This document shows, in pieces, positions 1 to 7,505 of a stretch of DNA of 64,000 bases. The notes below the pieces were generated by a model. It had not been told where the DNA came from, searched no databases, and worked only from the letters and a program-made list of their open reading frames with translations. Source of the DNA: Caulifigura coniformis (GTDB taxonomy: Bacteria; Planctomycetota; Planctomycetia; Planctomycetales; Planctomycetaceae); the NCBI RefSeq assembly GCF_007745175.1, contig NZ_CP036271.1, forward strand, positions 2,438,154 through 2,502,153, read 5' to 3'. The position numbers and the translations under genes are program-made. The number at the start of each line of letters is the position of its first letter. Position 1 is the first letter of the stretch.

Positions 1-261
1 CTCGACCTCGCCGCCGAAGTCGGCGTGCCCGGGCGTGTCGATGATGTTGACCTTCGTCCCCTTGTAGTTCAGCGAAATGTTCTTCGCGAGAATCGTGATC
101 CCGCGCTCGCGCTCCAGGTCGTTCGAGTCGAGGATGCAGTCTCCCTGCAGCTGCGAATCGCGGAACTGTCCGCTCTGCTTGAGCAGGGCGTCGACGAGCG
201 TCGTCTTCCCGTGGTCGACGTGGGCGATAATGGCAATATTGCGGATGTCGTTACGTCGCAT
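1..261 (-). CDS. typA: Translational GTPase TypA/BipA (5' part)
   Basis: First 87 codons of a ribosome-associated GTPase; the rest runs off the left edge. The G1 loop AHVDHGKTT lies at residues 13-21, followed by the [11 protein letters not shown] switch region and the G3 motif [13 protein letters not shown] at the edge. The wording [16 protein letters not shown] fits TypA/BipA better than LepA or EF-G. The ATG at 261 places the P-loop at the usual distance from the N terminus. TypA acts in ribosome assembly and translation under stress. It is transcribed away from pcm, so 262-757 contains its upstream region. Confidence 0.9.
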   Translation of the reverse strand, partial: MRRNDIRNIAIIAHVDHGKTTLVDALLKQSGQFRDSQLQGDCILDSNDLERERGITILAKNISLNYKGTKVNIIDTPGHADFGGEVE

Positions 262-757
262 GGATCTTCTGCAATGGTCAGCGGCCGGGTGAGCAAGCTG
301 GGCCGGTGAATCGGGGCCGGGGGCGTGATGGCGTCTGGTTCGTTCGCAGCCCTGGCGAACGGGAATCTTCCCTGAATCGTCACGCGCCATCTTCGGTTTC
401 AGCCGATTTCAGGGGCGTTTTTGATGCAGCATCCCCGCAATCTGGATCATCGACGGGGGCAGCAATCGGGCAGTCGTCGCCTGGAGCGACGGATTCAAGC
501 GGTGCGAAAGTGTATCAAGTCTCCCGCCCGTGTCAAAATGGGAATTCCATGAAATTCCGCGCAACACCCGATCCGCACGGGCCTTGGGAGTTTCCCGAAC
601 TCCCGCTTGCGCCGCGGCCCGAAAGTTCACCAATCGCCGTAACACCCGCCGACACACTGCGCCCCGCCATCCAGCAGAAGCCCGGGCCCGCCCCACCTCC
701 CGCCCGCCCAGGGCGCTCAATCCCCTTTCCGAACCGGCAGAACCAGGAGCGGCCACG
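262..757. other. Intergenic region without a supported gene
   Basis: About 500 bases between the divergent typA start and a possible small membrane ORF. Open frames on both strands give low-complexity Arg/Pro/Ser-rich translations with no recognisable domain and look like GC-driven chance frames. The typA promoter should lie at the left end, but no convincing promoter was picked out. Confidence 0.6.
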
Positions 758-871
758 ATGTTGACACAACGATGGGCCCCCTGGCTGGCGACAGCCATCC
801 TCGTGACAACGGTCATCTCCGTCTGTGTCGTCGCGTGGTACGCCTCCTGCCCGCCGGTGAATTGCCCATAG
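758..871 (+). CDS. Possible 37-residue single-span membrane peptide
   Basis: ATG at 758 opens a 37-codon frame: a short polar N terminus, about 18 hydrophobic residues (roughly 9-28, ATAILVTTVISVCVVAW) and a Cys/Pro-rich tail containing CPPVNC. A purine-rich AGGAGC sits 8-10 bases upstream. It ends 33 bases before pcm, so the two could be co-transcribed. It was not recognised as a family. The support is the membrane segment and the ribosome site; at this length the frame could also be chance. Confidence 0.4.
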   Translation: MLTQRWAPWLATAILVTTVISVCVVAWYASCPPVNCP

Positions 872-904
872 CAAGGGCGTTCGCCACAGGCGAAAATCCA
901 CGGA

Positions 905-1582
905 ATGACAGATCGCCCGGAGTCTCCCGCGCCCGGTACACGCCTTCGGCGACTGCTCGTCGAAAGCGGAATCCGAGACCCCCATGTGCTCGAGGCAATT
1001 GAAACGACCCCACGGGAACGGTTTGTCGACCCCTCCCTCCGCGGCGCCGCCTATGAAAACCGGGCCCTGGCGATCGGCTCACGGCAGACCATCAGCCAAC
1101 CCTTCGTGGTGGCGCGGATGACAGAATTGCTCGAACTCTCGGGGACGTCTGAGGAGAAAGTCCTGGAGATCGGAACCGGCAGCGGCTACCAGACCGCCGT
1201 GCTCTGCCGCCTCACAGGACGCGTCATCACCATCGAGAGAATCCCCGCGCTCGCGGCCGCCGCACGCGCACTCCTGACGCAACTCGGCGCCTCGAACGTC
1301 GAGTACCACACGGGGGACGGCTCCACCGGCTGGCCCTCATCCGCCCCCTACGACGGTATCATCGTGACCGCGGCCGCCCCCCGCGTTCCCCAGACGCTCT
1401 ACGACCAGCTGAAGCCGGGAGGCCGGCTCGTCGTGCCGGTCGGGACAGAAGAAAACCAGGTCATGCAGCAGGTCGTGCGCGGACCCGACGGCCCCATCGT
1501 CACCGACGACTTCCATTGCCGGTTCGTCCCCCTGATCGGCATCGAAGCCTGGCGCCCCAAAGGGCCCAGCCAGGGGGATTGA
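905..1582 (+). CDS. pcm: Protein-L-isoaspartate O-methyltransferase
   Basis: 225 residues, the normal length for Pcm, a cytoplasmic repair enzyme that uses S-adenosylmethionine to methylate isoaspartyl residues in damaged proteins. Seen in the sequence: the family signature RQTISQPFVVARM at residues 60-72, SAM motif I VLEIGTGSG at 86-94, the YDGIIVTAAAP segment and the LKPGGRLVVPVG strand. The ATG at 905 is chosen because the family N terminus starts about 60 residues before the TISQP motif. It stands alone, without the surE or nlpD neighbours known from proteobacteria. Confidence 0.95.
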   Translation: MTDRPESPAPGTRLRRLLVESGIRDPHVLEAIETTPRERFVDPSLRGAAYENRALAIGSRQTISQPFVVARMTELLELSGTSEEKVLEIGTGSGYQTAVLCRLTGRVITIERIPALAAAARALLTQLGASNVEYHTGDGSTGWPSSAPYDGIIVTAAAPRVPQTLYDQLKPGGRLVVPVGTEENQVMQQVVRGPDGPIVTDDFHCRFVPLIGIEAWRPKGPSQGD

Positions 1583-2133
1583 AGGCCGCGCAGCGTCGGG
1601 GAGAGTGAACGGAAACACCGGAATGCCCGGCCTTCCAACTCCCGGACACCCGAACCGGCATTGACCACCGGGCTCGACCTCCAACCGGCAGCGAATGCTC
1701 GGCCCTCATGTCCCGGCGGCAGGACGCGGTCGTTGATGCCGGGCCAAGGCCGGGAAGGCGATCAAGAATCGATGGAATTTCCCAGACCGGGAATGCAAAG
1801 TTCCTGCGCCAGACTGGGAATCCGGCCGCAGACGCGCCATGATTCGCCATCAGCGACTGGCCAACGGCCACCCTTGGACCCGCGTCATCGTGTCGAGCCT
1901 TATCTCGCACTGGCGGAATGGGTTCAGTCACTTTGTCCGCACCCGAGCAGAGCGACTTGAGTCCCTCCGGGATGCGAGAAAGACGATCGATCCGTCGGGG
2001 CCCTCCGGCCGCGGCAGGGTCGCCGCCCGGGCTGCAGAAATCTCGGCCTCCATGGGTTTGACCCCGTTTTCCCTCCACGTTACGATGCCCCGCTTCGATT
2101 CGTCGATCCGTGAAGAAGCTAGGAGTTGCGTTC
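1583..2133. other. Intergenic region between pcm and rpsB
   Basis: About 550 bases with no supported gene. It holds several imperfect inverted repeats, for example TTCCCAG near 1778 pairing with CTGGGAA near 1815. The rpsB promoter and any leader should be here. Open frames across it have no recognisable domain and no ribosome site. Confidence 0.55.
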
Positions 2134-2880
2134 GTGTCGGATATTGTGATCAAGGACATTCTTGAAGCGGGCGTCCACTTCGGCCATAAGACGAGCCGAT
2201 GGAATCCGAAGATGCGGCCGTACATTTACGCCCGCCGCAACAAGATCCATATCATCGATCTGAAAGAGACCGTCCGTGGTCTCGTTCGGGCTCAGAAGTA
2301 CCTGCAGAAGGTCGCGGCCCAGGGCAGCCTGGTGCTGTTTGTCGGCACCAAGCGGCAGGCGATGGAAGCCGTCACCGCCGTTGGCCAGCGGACCGGCATG
2401 CCTTACGTCACCGAACGGTGGCTCGGCGGCACGCTGACGAACTTCCGGACGATTCGCAGCCGCCTGCGTCGCCTCGAAGAGCTGGAGCGCCTGGAAACGA
2501 CCGGCGAAATCTCCGGGTTCTCCAAGAAGCGTCAGTCGACGCTGCTCCGCGAACTCGAAAAGATCCGCCGGAACCTCGGCGGCGTTCGCGAGATGAACCG
2601 CCTTCCGGAAGCGATCGTTGTCGTCGATCCGACCAAGGAAAAGAACGCCGTTCGCGAGTGCAAGTCGCTCGGAATCAAGGTGGTCGCCCTGATCGACACC
2701 GACTCGGATCCGGACAAGGTCGACCTGCCCGTTCCGGGCAACGACGACTCGATCCGCTCGATCGCACTGATCATGAACTACCTCGGCGACGCGATTGCTG
2801 CCGGCAAGGCCACCCTGCCGCAGAAGCCCGAGGAAGCTCAGAAGGTCGAAGAGCCGAAGGCTGTTCCGAACGTTCAGTAA
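2134..2880 (+). CDS. rpsB: 30S ribosomal protein S2
   Basis: 248 residues. The family opening [19 protein letters not shown] lies at residues 8-26, followed by the [10 protein letters not shown] segment, [19 protein letters not shown] and the nucleotide-like loop [11 protein letters not shown]. The GTG at 2134 is preferred over an in-frame GTG at 2110 because AGGAG sits at 2121-2125, eight bases ahead, and because S2 proteins start a few residues before the EAGVHFG motif. The C-terminal 25 residues are a Glu/Lys/Pro-rich tail. tsf follows 223 bases downstream, the conserved rpsB-tsf order, but with an unusually wide gap. Confidence 0.97.
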   Translation: MSDIVIKDILEAGVHFGHKTSRWNPKMRPYIYARRNKIHIIDLKETVRGLVRAQKYLQKVAAQGSLVLFVGTKRQAMEAVTAVGQRTGMPYVTERWLGGTLTNFRTIRSRLRRLEELERLETTGEISGFSKKRQSTLLRELEKIRRNLGGVREMNRLPEAIVVVDPTKEKNAVRECKSLGIKVVALIDTDSDPDKVDLPVPGNDDSIRSIALIMNYLGDAIAAGKATLPQKPEEAQKVEEPKAVPNVQ

Positions 2881-3103
2881 TTATTGAACGTCTGAATCCG
2901 ATGCTGTGGTTTCGGGGACGGATTGCCTGACCGCCGGTCAAGCGAGCCGCCCCCGTCGCCCGTTTCAGACGTCCCTCATTTCACCTATGATCCGTGAGCC
3001 TCTGCGCCCGGCAGCCCGCTGCCGGAGTCGGTGAGAGGACGCGAAGGGCAGGCTCTTCGCCGGCCAGATCCGGCCGTCACCCTACCATTCAGGATTCTGA
3101 GTC

Positions 3104-3937
3104 ATGGCTGATATTACCGCCGCCGCCGTCCAGGCGCTTCGCGAACGCACCAAGCTGCCGCTCATGAAGGTCAAGGCCGCTCTGGTGGAAGCCGGGGGCG
3201 ATGCCGAAAAGGCAATCGAAATCCTCCGCTCCCAGCTCGGCAAACTGGTCGAGAGCCGGAGCGCCAACGAAACCAAGGAAGGCCGCATCTTCATCGCCAC
3301 CAAGCCCGATGGCAGTGAAGCGGCCATGGTCGAGATCCAGTGCGAGTCGGCCCCGGTCGCCGGCAGCGAACAGATCGTCGGACTCGGCAAGGCCCTCGTC
3401 GACCGCGTCCTGAACGGCGCCCCCCTCAGCTCCGTCGAAGCCCTCATGGGCGAGAAGGCGCCGGACGGACGGACCTTCAAGGAAGTCTTCGAAGAAATGC
3501 TCCTGCAGATCCGCGAAAAGATCGTGGTCTCGCGGATGGCCAAGGTCGAAGGCCCCGTCGGCATCTACCTGCACCACGACGGAAAGACCGGTGTGCTGTT
3601 CCAGGCCGAAGGCGACAACAAGTCGGCCCCCGTCCTGAAGGATGTCGCGATGCACGTCGCGGCCCTGAAGCCCACCGTCGCCCGCGTCGAAGACGTCGAC
3701 CCGGCCAAGGCCAGCGAAGAACGCGAGAAGCTGACCGCCGAAGCCAAGGCCAGCGGCAAGCCGGAAAACATCGTCGGCAAGATCGTCGACGGCAAGATGA
3801 AGGTCTTCTACCGCGACGAAGCCGGCGTCCTCGCCGAGCAGATGTTTGCCAAGGACGACTCGAAGTCCGTCAGCCAGGTGCTCGCCGAAGCCGGACTGAA
3901 GGTCAAAGCCTTCACCCTCTGGGTGCTCGGCGGCTAA
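3104..3937 (+). CDS. tsf: Translation elongation factor Ts
   Basis: 277 residues, the guanine-nucleotide exchange factor for EF-Tu. The N-terminal UBA-like domain (residues 1-50) reads ITAAAVQALRERTKLPLMKV, with KLPLM where most bacteria carry TGAGMM. The core domain has EIQCESAPVAG in place of the common VNCETDFVA. So the EF-Tu contacting motifs are diverged but the layout is intact. It ends with LWVLGG. The start is the ATG at 3104, matching the canonical MAxITA opening. A strong intrinsic terminator follows 19 bases after the stop. Confidence 0.95.
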   Translation: MADITAAAVQALRERTKLPLMKVKAALVEAGGDAEKAIEILRSQLGKLVESRSANETKEGRIFIATKPDGSEAAMVEIQCESAPVAGSEQIVGLGKALVDRVLNGAPLSSVEALMGEKAPDGRTFKEVFEEMLLQIREKIVVSRMAKVEGPVGIYLHHDGKTGVLFQAEGDNKSAPVLKDVAMHVAALKPTVARVEDVDPAKASEEREKLTAEAKASGKPENIVGKIVDGKMKVFYRDEAGVLAEQMFAKDDSKSVSQVLAEAGLKVKAFTLWVLGG

Positions 3938-3955
3938 GAGTCTTGCGTGTGACAA

Positions 3956-3992
3956 CAAAAGCCCGGTGGGTGCCAACCCCCCGGGCTTTTTT
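3956..3992 (+). terminator. Intrinsic terminator after tsf
   Basis: AAAAGCCCGG, a loop, CCGGGCTTTTTT: a GC stem flanked by A and T runs directly behind tsf, ending the rpsB-tsf unit. Confidence 0.85.
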
Positions 3993-4039
3993 AGTGAGCG
4001 GCAAGGCGCTAGCCGCCGGTGTGCGCCCCCTCGCCCCCT

Positions 4040-4087
4040 CGTTCCCAGGCTCCAGCCTGGGAACGCCCCGCCAGAAGCTCCGCTTCG
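4040..4087. repeat. Two-hairpin palindromic repeat, copy 1
   Basis: The first hairpin has arms CGTTCCCAGGCT and AGCCTGGGAACG (4040-4065); a C-rich spacer follows, then a small hairpin GAAGC-tcc-GCTTC (4074-4086). The same architecture recurs at 50353 and 52560. In those copies the third arm pair is A-T instead of G-C, a compensatory change that supports a folded element. Confidence 0.75.
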
Positions 4088-4220
4088 CCCCCGCGCAACC
4101 AGCCCTCCATTGGGAACAGCCGCGCCCGCCCTGCCAGCGATTGCCGACACCTGAGGGTTGCATCCCCTCGACGTTTTTGCGTTGATGCGAACGTTCGTTC
4201 GCAGTCATCCCGCGTGAGTG

Positions 4221-5687
4221 ATGCCCTTCATGATCCGCCTGCTCGCGCTGGTCCTTGTCGCAACGCTGCTGGCCGCCGCACCGTCGGTCGCCGCCGACCG
4301 CCCGCCCAACATCGTCGTCTTCCTCGCCGATGACCTCGGCGCCCACGACCTCGGCTGCACCGGCAGCTCCTTCTACGAAACGCCCAACCTCGATCGTCTC
4401 GCGTCGCAGGGGGCCCGCTTCACACAGGCATACGCGGCCTGCCCGGTCTGCTCTCCTTCACGGGCCAGCCTCATGACGGGCAAGTGGCCCGTCCGAACCG
4501 GCGTCACCGACTACATCGGCGCCCCCCAGCCCGACAAATGGAAACGCAACACCCGACTCCTCCCCGCCCCGTACCAGACCTTCCTCGACCTCCGGGAAAC
4601 GACCCTGGCCGAAGTCTGCAAATCTGCCGGCTATGCCACCATGCACGCCGGCAAGTGGCACCTCGGCCCGGAGGCGAACTGGCCCGAGCACCAGGGCTTC
4701 GATGTCAACAAGGGAGGCCATTCCGCCGGCGGCCCCTATGGCCCCGGCAAGTATTTCTCCCCCTACGGTAACCCGCGCCTCGAGGACGGGCCGGCCGGGG
4801 AGCATCTCCCCGATCGACTCGCCCGCGAGTGCTCCGCCTTCATCCGGGAGAACAAGGACAGGCCGTTCTACGTCAACTTCTGGACCTACGACGTCCACAC
4901 GCCGCTGATGGCCCGCAAGGACCTCCTCGCGAAATACGAAGCCAAGCGCAGCCGGCTCGGACTTGAGCCGAAGTATGGCCGTGAGGGATCCCGCGACGTC
5001 CGCCTGGTGCAGGAGCACGCTGTCTACGCGGCGATGGTCGACGCCATGGACGACGCCGTCGGCCAGGTCCTCAGGACGCTCGATGAACTCAAGCTGGCGG
5101 ACGACACCCTCGTCATCTTCACCAGCGACAACGGCGGCCTCTCGACCAGCGAAGGCTGGCCCACCTCCAATCTCCCGCTGCGTGGCGGCAAGGGGTGGCT
5201 CTACGAGGGTGGCATTCGCGTTCCGCTCCTCGTCCGCTGGCCCGGCAAGACCACGCCGGGATCGGTCATCGACACACCGGCCGTGACGCCCGACCTGTTC
5301 GCGACTGTCGCCGCCGCGGTCGGCAAACCGACGAAATCCGATGGCATCGACCTCGCCCCCGTCCTGCGGGGGGAGTTGTCTTCGCGCCCGCTCTACTGGC
5401 ACTACCCGCATTACGGCAACCAGGGAGGCGCTCCCGGGTCGGCGATCCGCGTCGGCAACCTGAAGCTCATCGCCTGGGACGAGGGGGGCATCGAACTGTT
5501 CGATCTCGCGGCCGATCCCGGCGAGACATCGCCGCTCGACGACAGGACTCGGATGTCGGAGCTGATCGAAAAGCTCATTCTCTGGAAAGAGCAGGTCGGG
5601 GCCCGGTCGCCGACCCCCAATCCCGGCTTCGACCCGGCCAAACCGACAGGCCGCGGGACGAAGAACCCGACCGACCCCAGGGGCTGA
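4221..5687 (+). CDS. Secreted sulfatase (FGly-type)
   Basis: 488 residues. A hydrophobic signal peptide occupies residues 1-25 (ending PSVAA). The alkaline-phosphatase-superfamily opening PPNIVVFLADDLG follows, with metal-binding D37 and D38. The sulfatase signature CSPSR lies at 77-81; C77 is the residue converted to formylglycine in this family. HAGKWHLG and TSDNGG lie further on. It would hydrolyse sulfate esters, probably of polysaccharides, in the periplasm; the substrate cannot be read from sequence. Such sulfatases are strongly expanded in marine planctomycetes. ATG 4221 is used; ATG 4230 is also possible. Confidence 0.93.
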   Translation: MPFMIRLLALVLVATLLAAAPSVAADRPPNIVVFLADDLGAHDLGCTGSSFYETPNLDRLASQGARFTQAYAACPVCSPSRASLMTGKWPVRTGVTDYIGAPQPDKWKRNTRLLPAPYQTFLDLRETTLAEVCKSAGYATMHAGKWHLGPEANWPEHQGFDVNKGGHSAGGPYGPGKYFSPYGNPRLEDGPAGEHLPDRLARECSAFIRENKDRPFYVNFWTYDVHTPLMARKDLLAKYEAKRSRLGLEPKYGREGSRDVRLVQEHAVYAAMVDAMDDAVGQVLRTLDELKLADDTLVIFTSDNGGLSTSEGWPTSNLPLRGGKGWLYEGGIRVPLLVRWPGKTTPGSVIDTPAVTPDLFATVAAAVGKPTKSDGIDLAPVLRGELSSRPLYWHYPHYGNQGGAPGSAIRVGNLKLIAWDEGGIELFDLAADPGETSPLDDRTRMSELIEKLILWKEQVGARSPTPNPGFDPAKPTGRGTKNPTDPRG

Positions 5688-6297
5688 AGGACCGGTCCGG
5701 CGCGCAACCTCACCCGTCAGGGTGAGAAGCCTTCGATCGAGACCGGGAGTCAGTCATGGACATTCAATGGGCCGGTTCGACCGACCGTCATCGCACCGCG
5801 CGCCACTCAGGCCTGCGCCAGCTCTCCACATTCCGCCCCGGACGGTCTCCGCGCGCAACCACCCCTGTGACCAGTCGCTGTTCCGGAAACCGCCGCTCCG
5901 CACGCCTGTTTGCATCCCTCACAGGGGGGGCCGCGCCCTGCATTTCACCGTGCGAACTCGGTTCAGAACCGCCGCTCGTCGGTTGCCGACCCGGGAAGAA
6001 TCGCGGACTTCTCGGTCTCCTTGCTCTCCTTGCCCGTTTCCTCAATGAATCAGGCCGGTTTTCGAGAAGGACAGCCGCGCACTCCTTGCCCTTTCAGCGC
6101 CCTTCTCGCCCCGCCGCCGCGCAACCCTGCTCGAAGAATCGCCCCGGATTTCCAGACAGTCGCCCACTGCCGGCCGGCCATTCCCGGCGGGCCGGTTCCC
6201 GACTTTGCGAACGCCCGGGTCGTCCTTGCGGGCCGGTGACCGACGCTCAATAATCCTTCCACTCCAACCGGAATTCCGCACGCGCGAAAGGGTTTCG
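5688..6297. other. Intergenic region before nuoI
   Basis: About 600 bases. An open frame from ATG 5756 (165 codons) has only an Arg/Pro/Ser-rich, domain-free translation and was not accepted. No terminator or repeat was identified. The nuoI promoter is presumably near the right end. Confidence 0.5.
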
Positions 6298-6852
6298 ATG
6301 GTTGAGTGGTTCCGCAATGTGTGGGTCGCGGTCAGCACCGTCCTCGGTGGTTTGTGGATCACGTTGAAAACGTGGTTCCAGACATACAACCGCAGAACCA
6401 TGGCCGAGGTCTACGAGTACCCGGAACGCCCGGTCCCCGTGAAGGCCCGCTATCGTGGCTTCCACCGCTTCGACCTCACCACCTGCATCGGCTGCGAGAA
6501 GTGCGCCGTCGCCTGCCCGGTCGACTGCATCTACATCGACAAGGTGAAGAGCCCCGTCGGGAAGGGCTTCCGCATCGACGGCTTCACCATCGACTACACC
6601 AAGTGCATGTTCTGCGCGCTGTGTGTCGACCCCTGTCCGGTCGACTGCATCTTCATGGGCTCCAACCACGACCTCAGCTGCTACAGCCGCGATGGCTGCA
6701 TCGTCGACTACGCCAAGCTGCCGCTCCAGGTCGGCTGGGGTCAGTCAACGCTCAATCCCACGGCCGTCGCGGAATCGAAAGTCCTGCATCAGCCGGTGTG
6801 GGTCAAAGGCGAGCCCAGCCCGTTCCCGTTCGCGGCTGACGAGGCACACTGA
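6298..6852 (+). CDS. nuoI: NADH-quinone oxidoreductase subunit I
   Basis: 184 residues. This is the peripheral-arm ferredoxin-like subunit of complex I that passes electrons through clusters N6a and N6b. Two CxxCxxCxxxCP motifs are visible: C63, C66, C69, C73 and C103, C106, C109, C113. The N terminus carries the amphipathic helix [21 protein letters not shown] typical of NuoI. The ATG at 6298 is chosen because it gives this helix directly; an in-frame extension upstream is domain-free. It is followed 92 bases later by nuoA, with no other complex I genes in the window. Confidence 0.95.
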   Translation: MVEWFRNVWVAVSTVLGGLWITLKTWFQTYNRRTMAEVYEYPERPVPVKARYRGFHRFDLTTCIGCEKCAVACPVDCIYIDKVKSPVGKGFRIDGFTIDYTKCMFCALCVDPCPVDCIFMGSNHDLSCYSRDGCIVDYAKLPLQVGWGQSTLNPTAVAESKVLHQPVWVKGEPSPFPFAADEAH

Positions 6853-6944
6853 AGACGCGTCAAAGCCCGCCGACGCAAACGGCGGAACCCGACTCTCGTA
6901 ACGACTCGGGCTTTTGAGTGTGAATAACGGCGGCGGAAGCACAA

Positions 6945-7484
6945 ATGATTGATCTGAATATCCATCTGTTGCTGTTCACCGCGGCCGGCATCACGCTCCT
7001 TCTGGCGCCGCTGGTCATCGGTCGATTCCTCCGGCCGACCCTGCCCACGCCCGAGAAGGACGCCGTCTACGAATGCGGCGAGCCGACGATCGGGTCGAGC
7101 TATATCCAGTTCGACCTGCGGTTCTACGTCGTGGCCCTGCTGTTCATCATCTTCGACGTGGAAGTCGCCTTCTTCTTCCCCTGGGCCGTCGTCTTCGGCG
7201 GTGCGCGTCAGCTCGCCGATCCCCGACTGACAACCTCCACGCGAGAAGCCCTCACCGACCGGCTGCTCGACCTGCCGGCCGGAACGACGACCGCCGACAC
7301 CGCAATGTCGGCTCAGGACGCCCTGCGGATGTCGACGATCGGGATGTTCGACATCTTCGTCTTCTTCGGCGTGCTGCTCGTCGGCTTCGCCTATGTCTGG
7401 AAGCGCGGCGACCTCGACTGGGTCCGCTCGATGGTGAACCAGGCACGCACCGCGAAGGGGCTGCCCGAACGGAACGCGGCCTGA
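6945..7484 (+). CDS. nuoA: NADH-quinone oxidoreductase subunit A
   Basis: 179 residues with three membrane spans, at about 7-27, 60-84 and 131-151. The family motifs YECGEP (42-47) and RFYVVALLFIIFDVEVAFFFPWA (59-81) are present. This subunit of the membrane arm helps form the quinone chamber. It is longer than common NuoA proteins (about 120-150) because residues 86-130 form a polar insert between spans 2 and 3. The nuoI-nuoA order, apart from a full nuo operon, suggests complex I genes are dispersed in this genome. Confidence 0.93.
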   Translation: MIDLNIHLLLFTAAGITLLLAPLVIGRFLRPTLPTPEKDAVYECGEPTIGSSYIQFDLRFYVVALLFIIFDVEVAFFFPWAVVFGGARQLADPRLTTSTREALTDRLLDLPAGTTTADTAMSAQDALRMSTIGMFDIFVFFGVLLVGFAYVWKRGDLDWVRSMVNQARTAKGLPERNAA

Positions 7485-7505
7485 GAATCGACCCCGGCGC
7501 CCCGT

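Noticed and set aside
2110-2133. Upstream GTG start for rpsB
   Set aside because: It would add eight residues not typical of S2, and the AGGAG at 2121-2125 is placed for the GTG at 2134.
2199-2930. 243-codon frame inside rpsB in another frame
   Set aside because: Shadow of rpsB; Arg/Pro-rich, no motif.
5756-6253. 165-codon plus-strand open frame before nuoI
   Set aside because: Arg/Pro/Ser-rich, no domain, competing open frames on both strands; typical of chance frames in GC-rich intergenic DNA.
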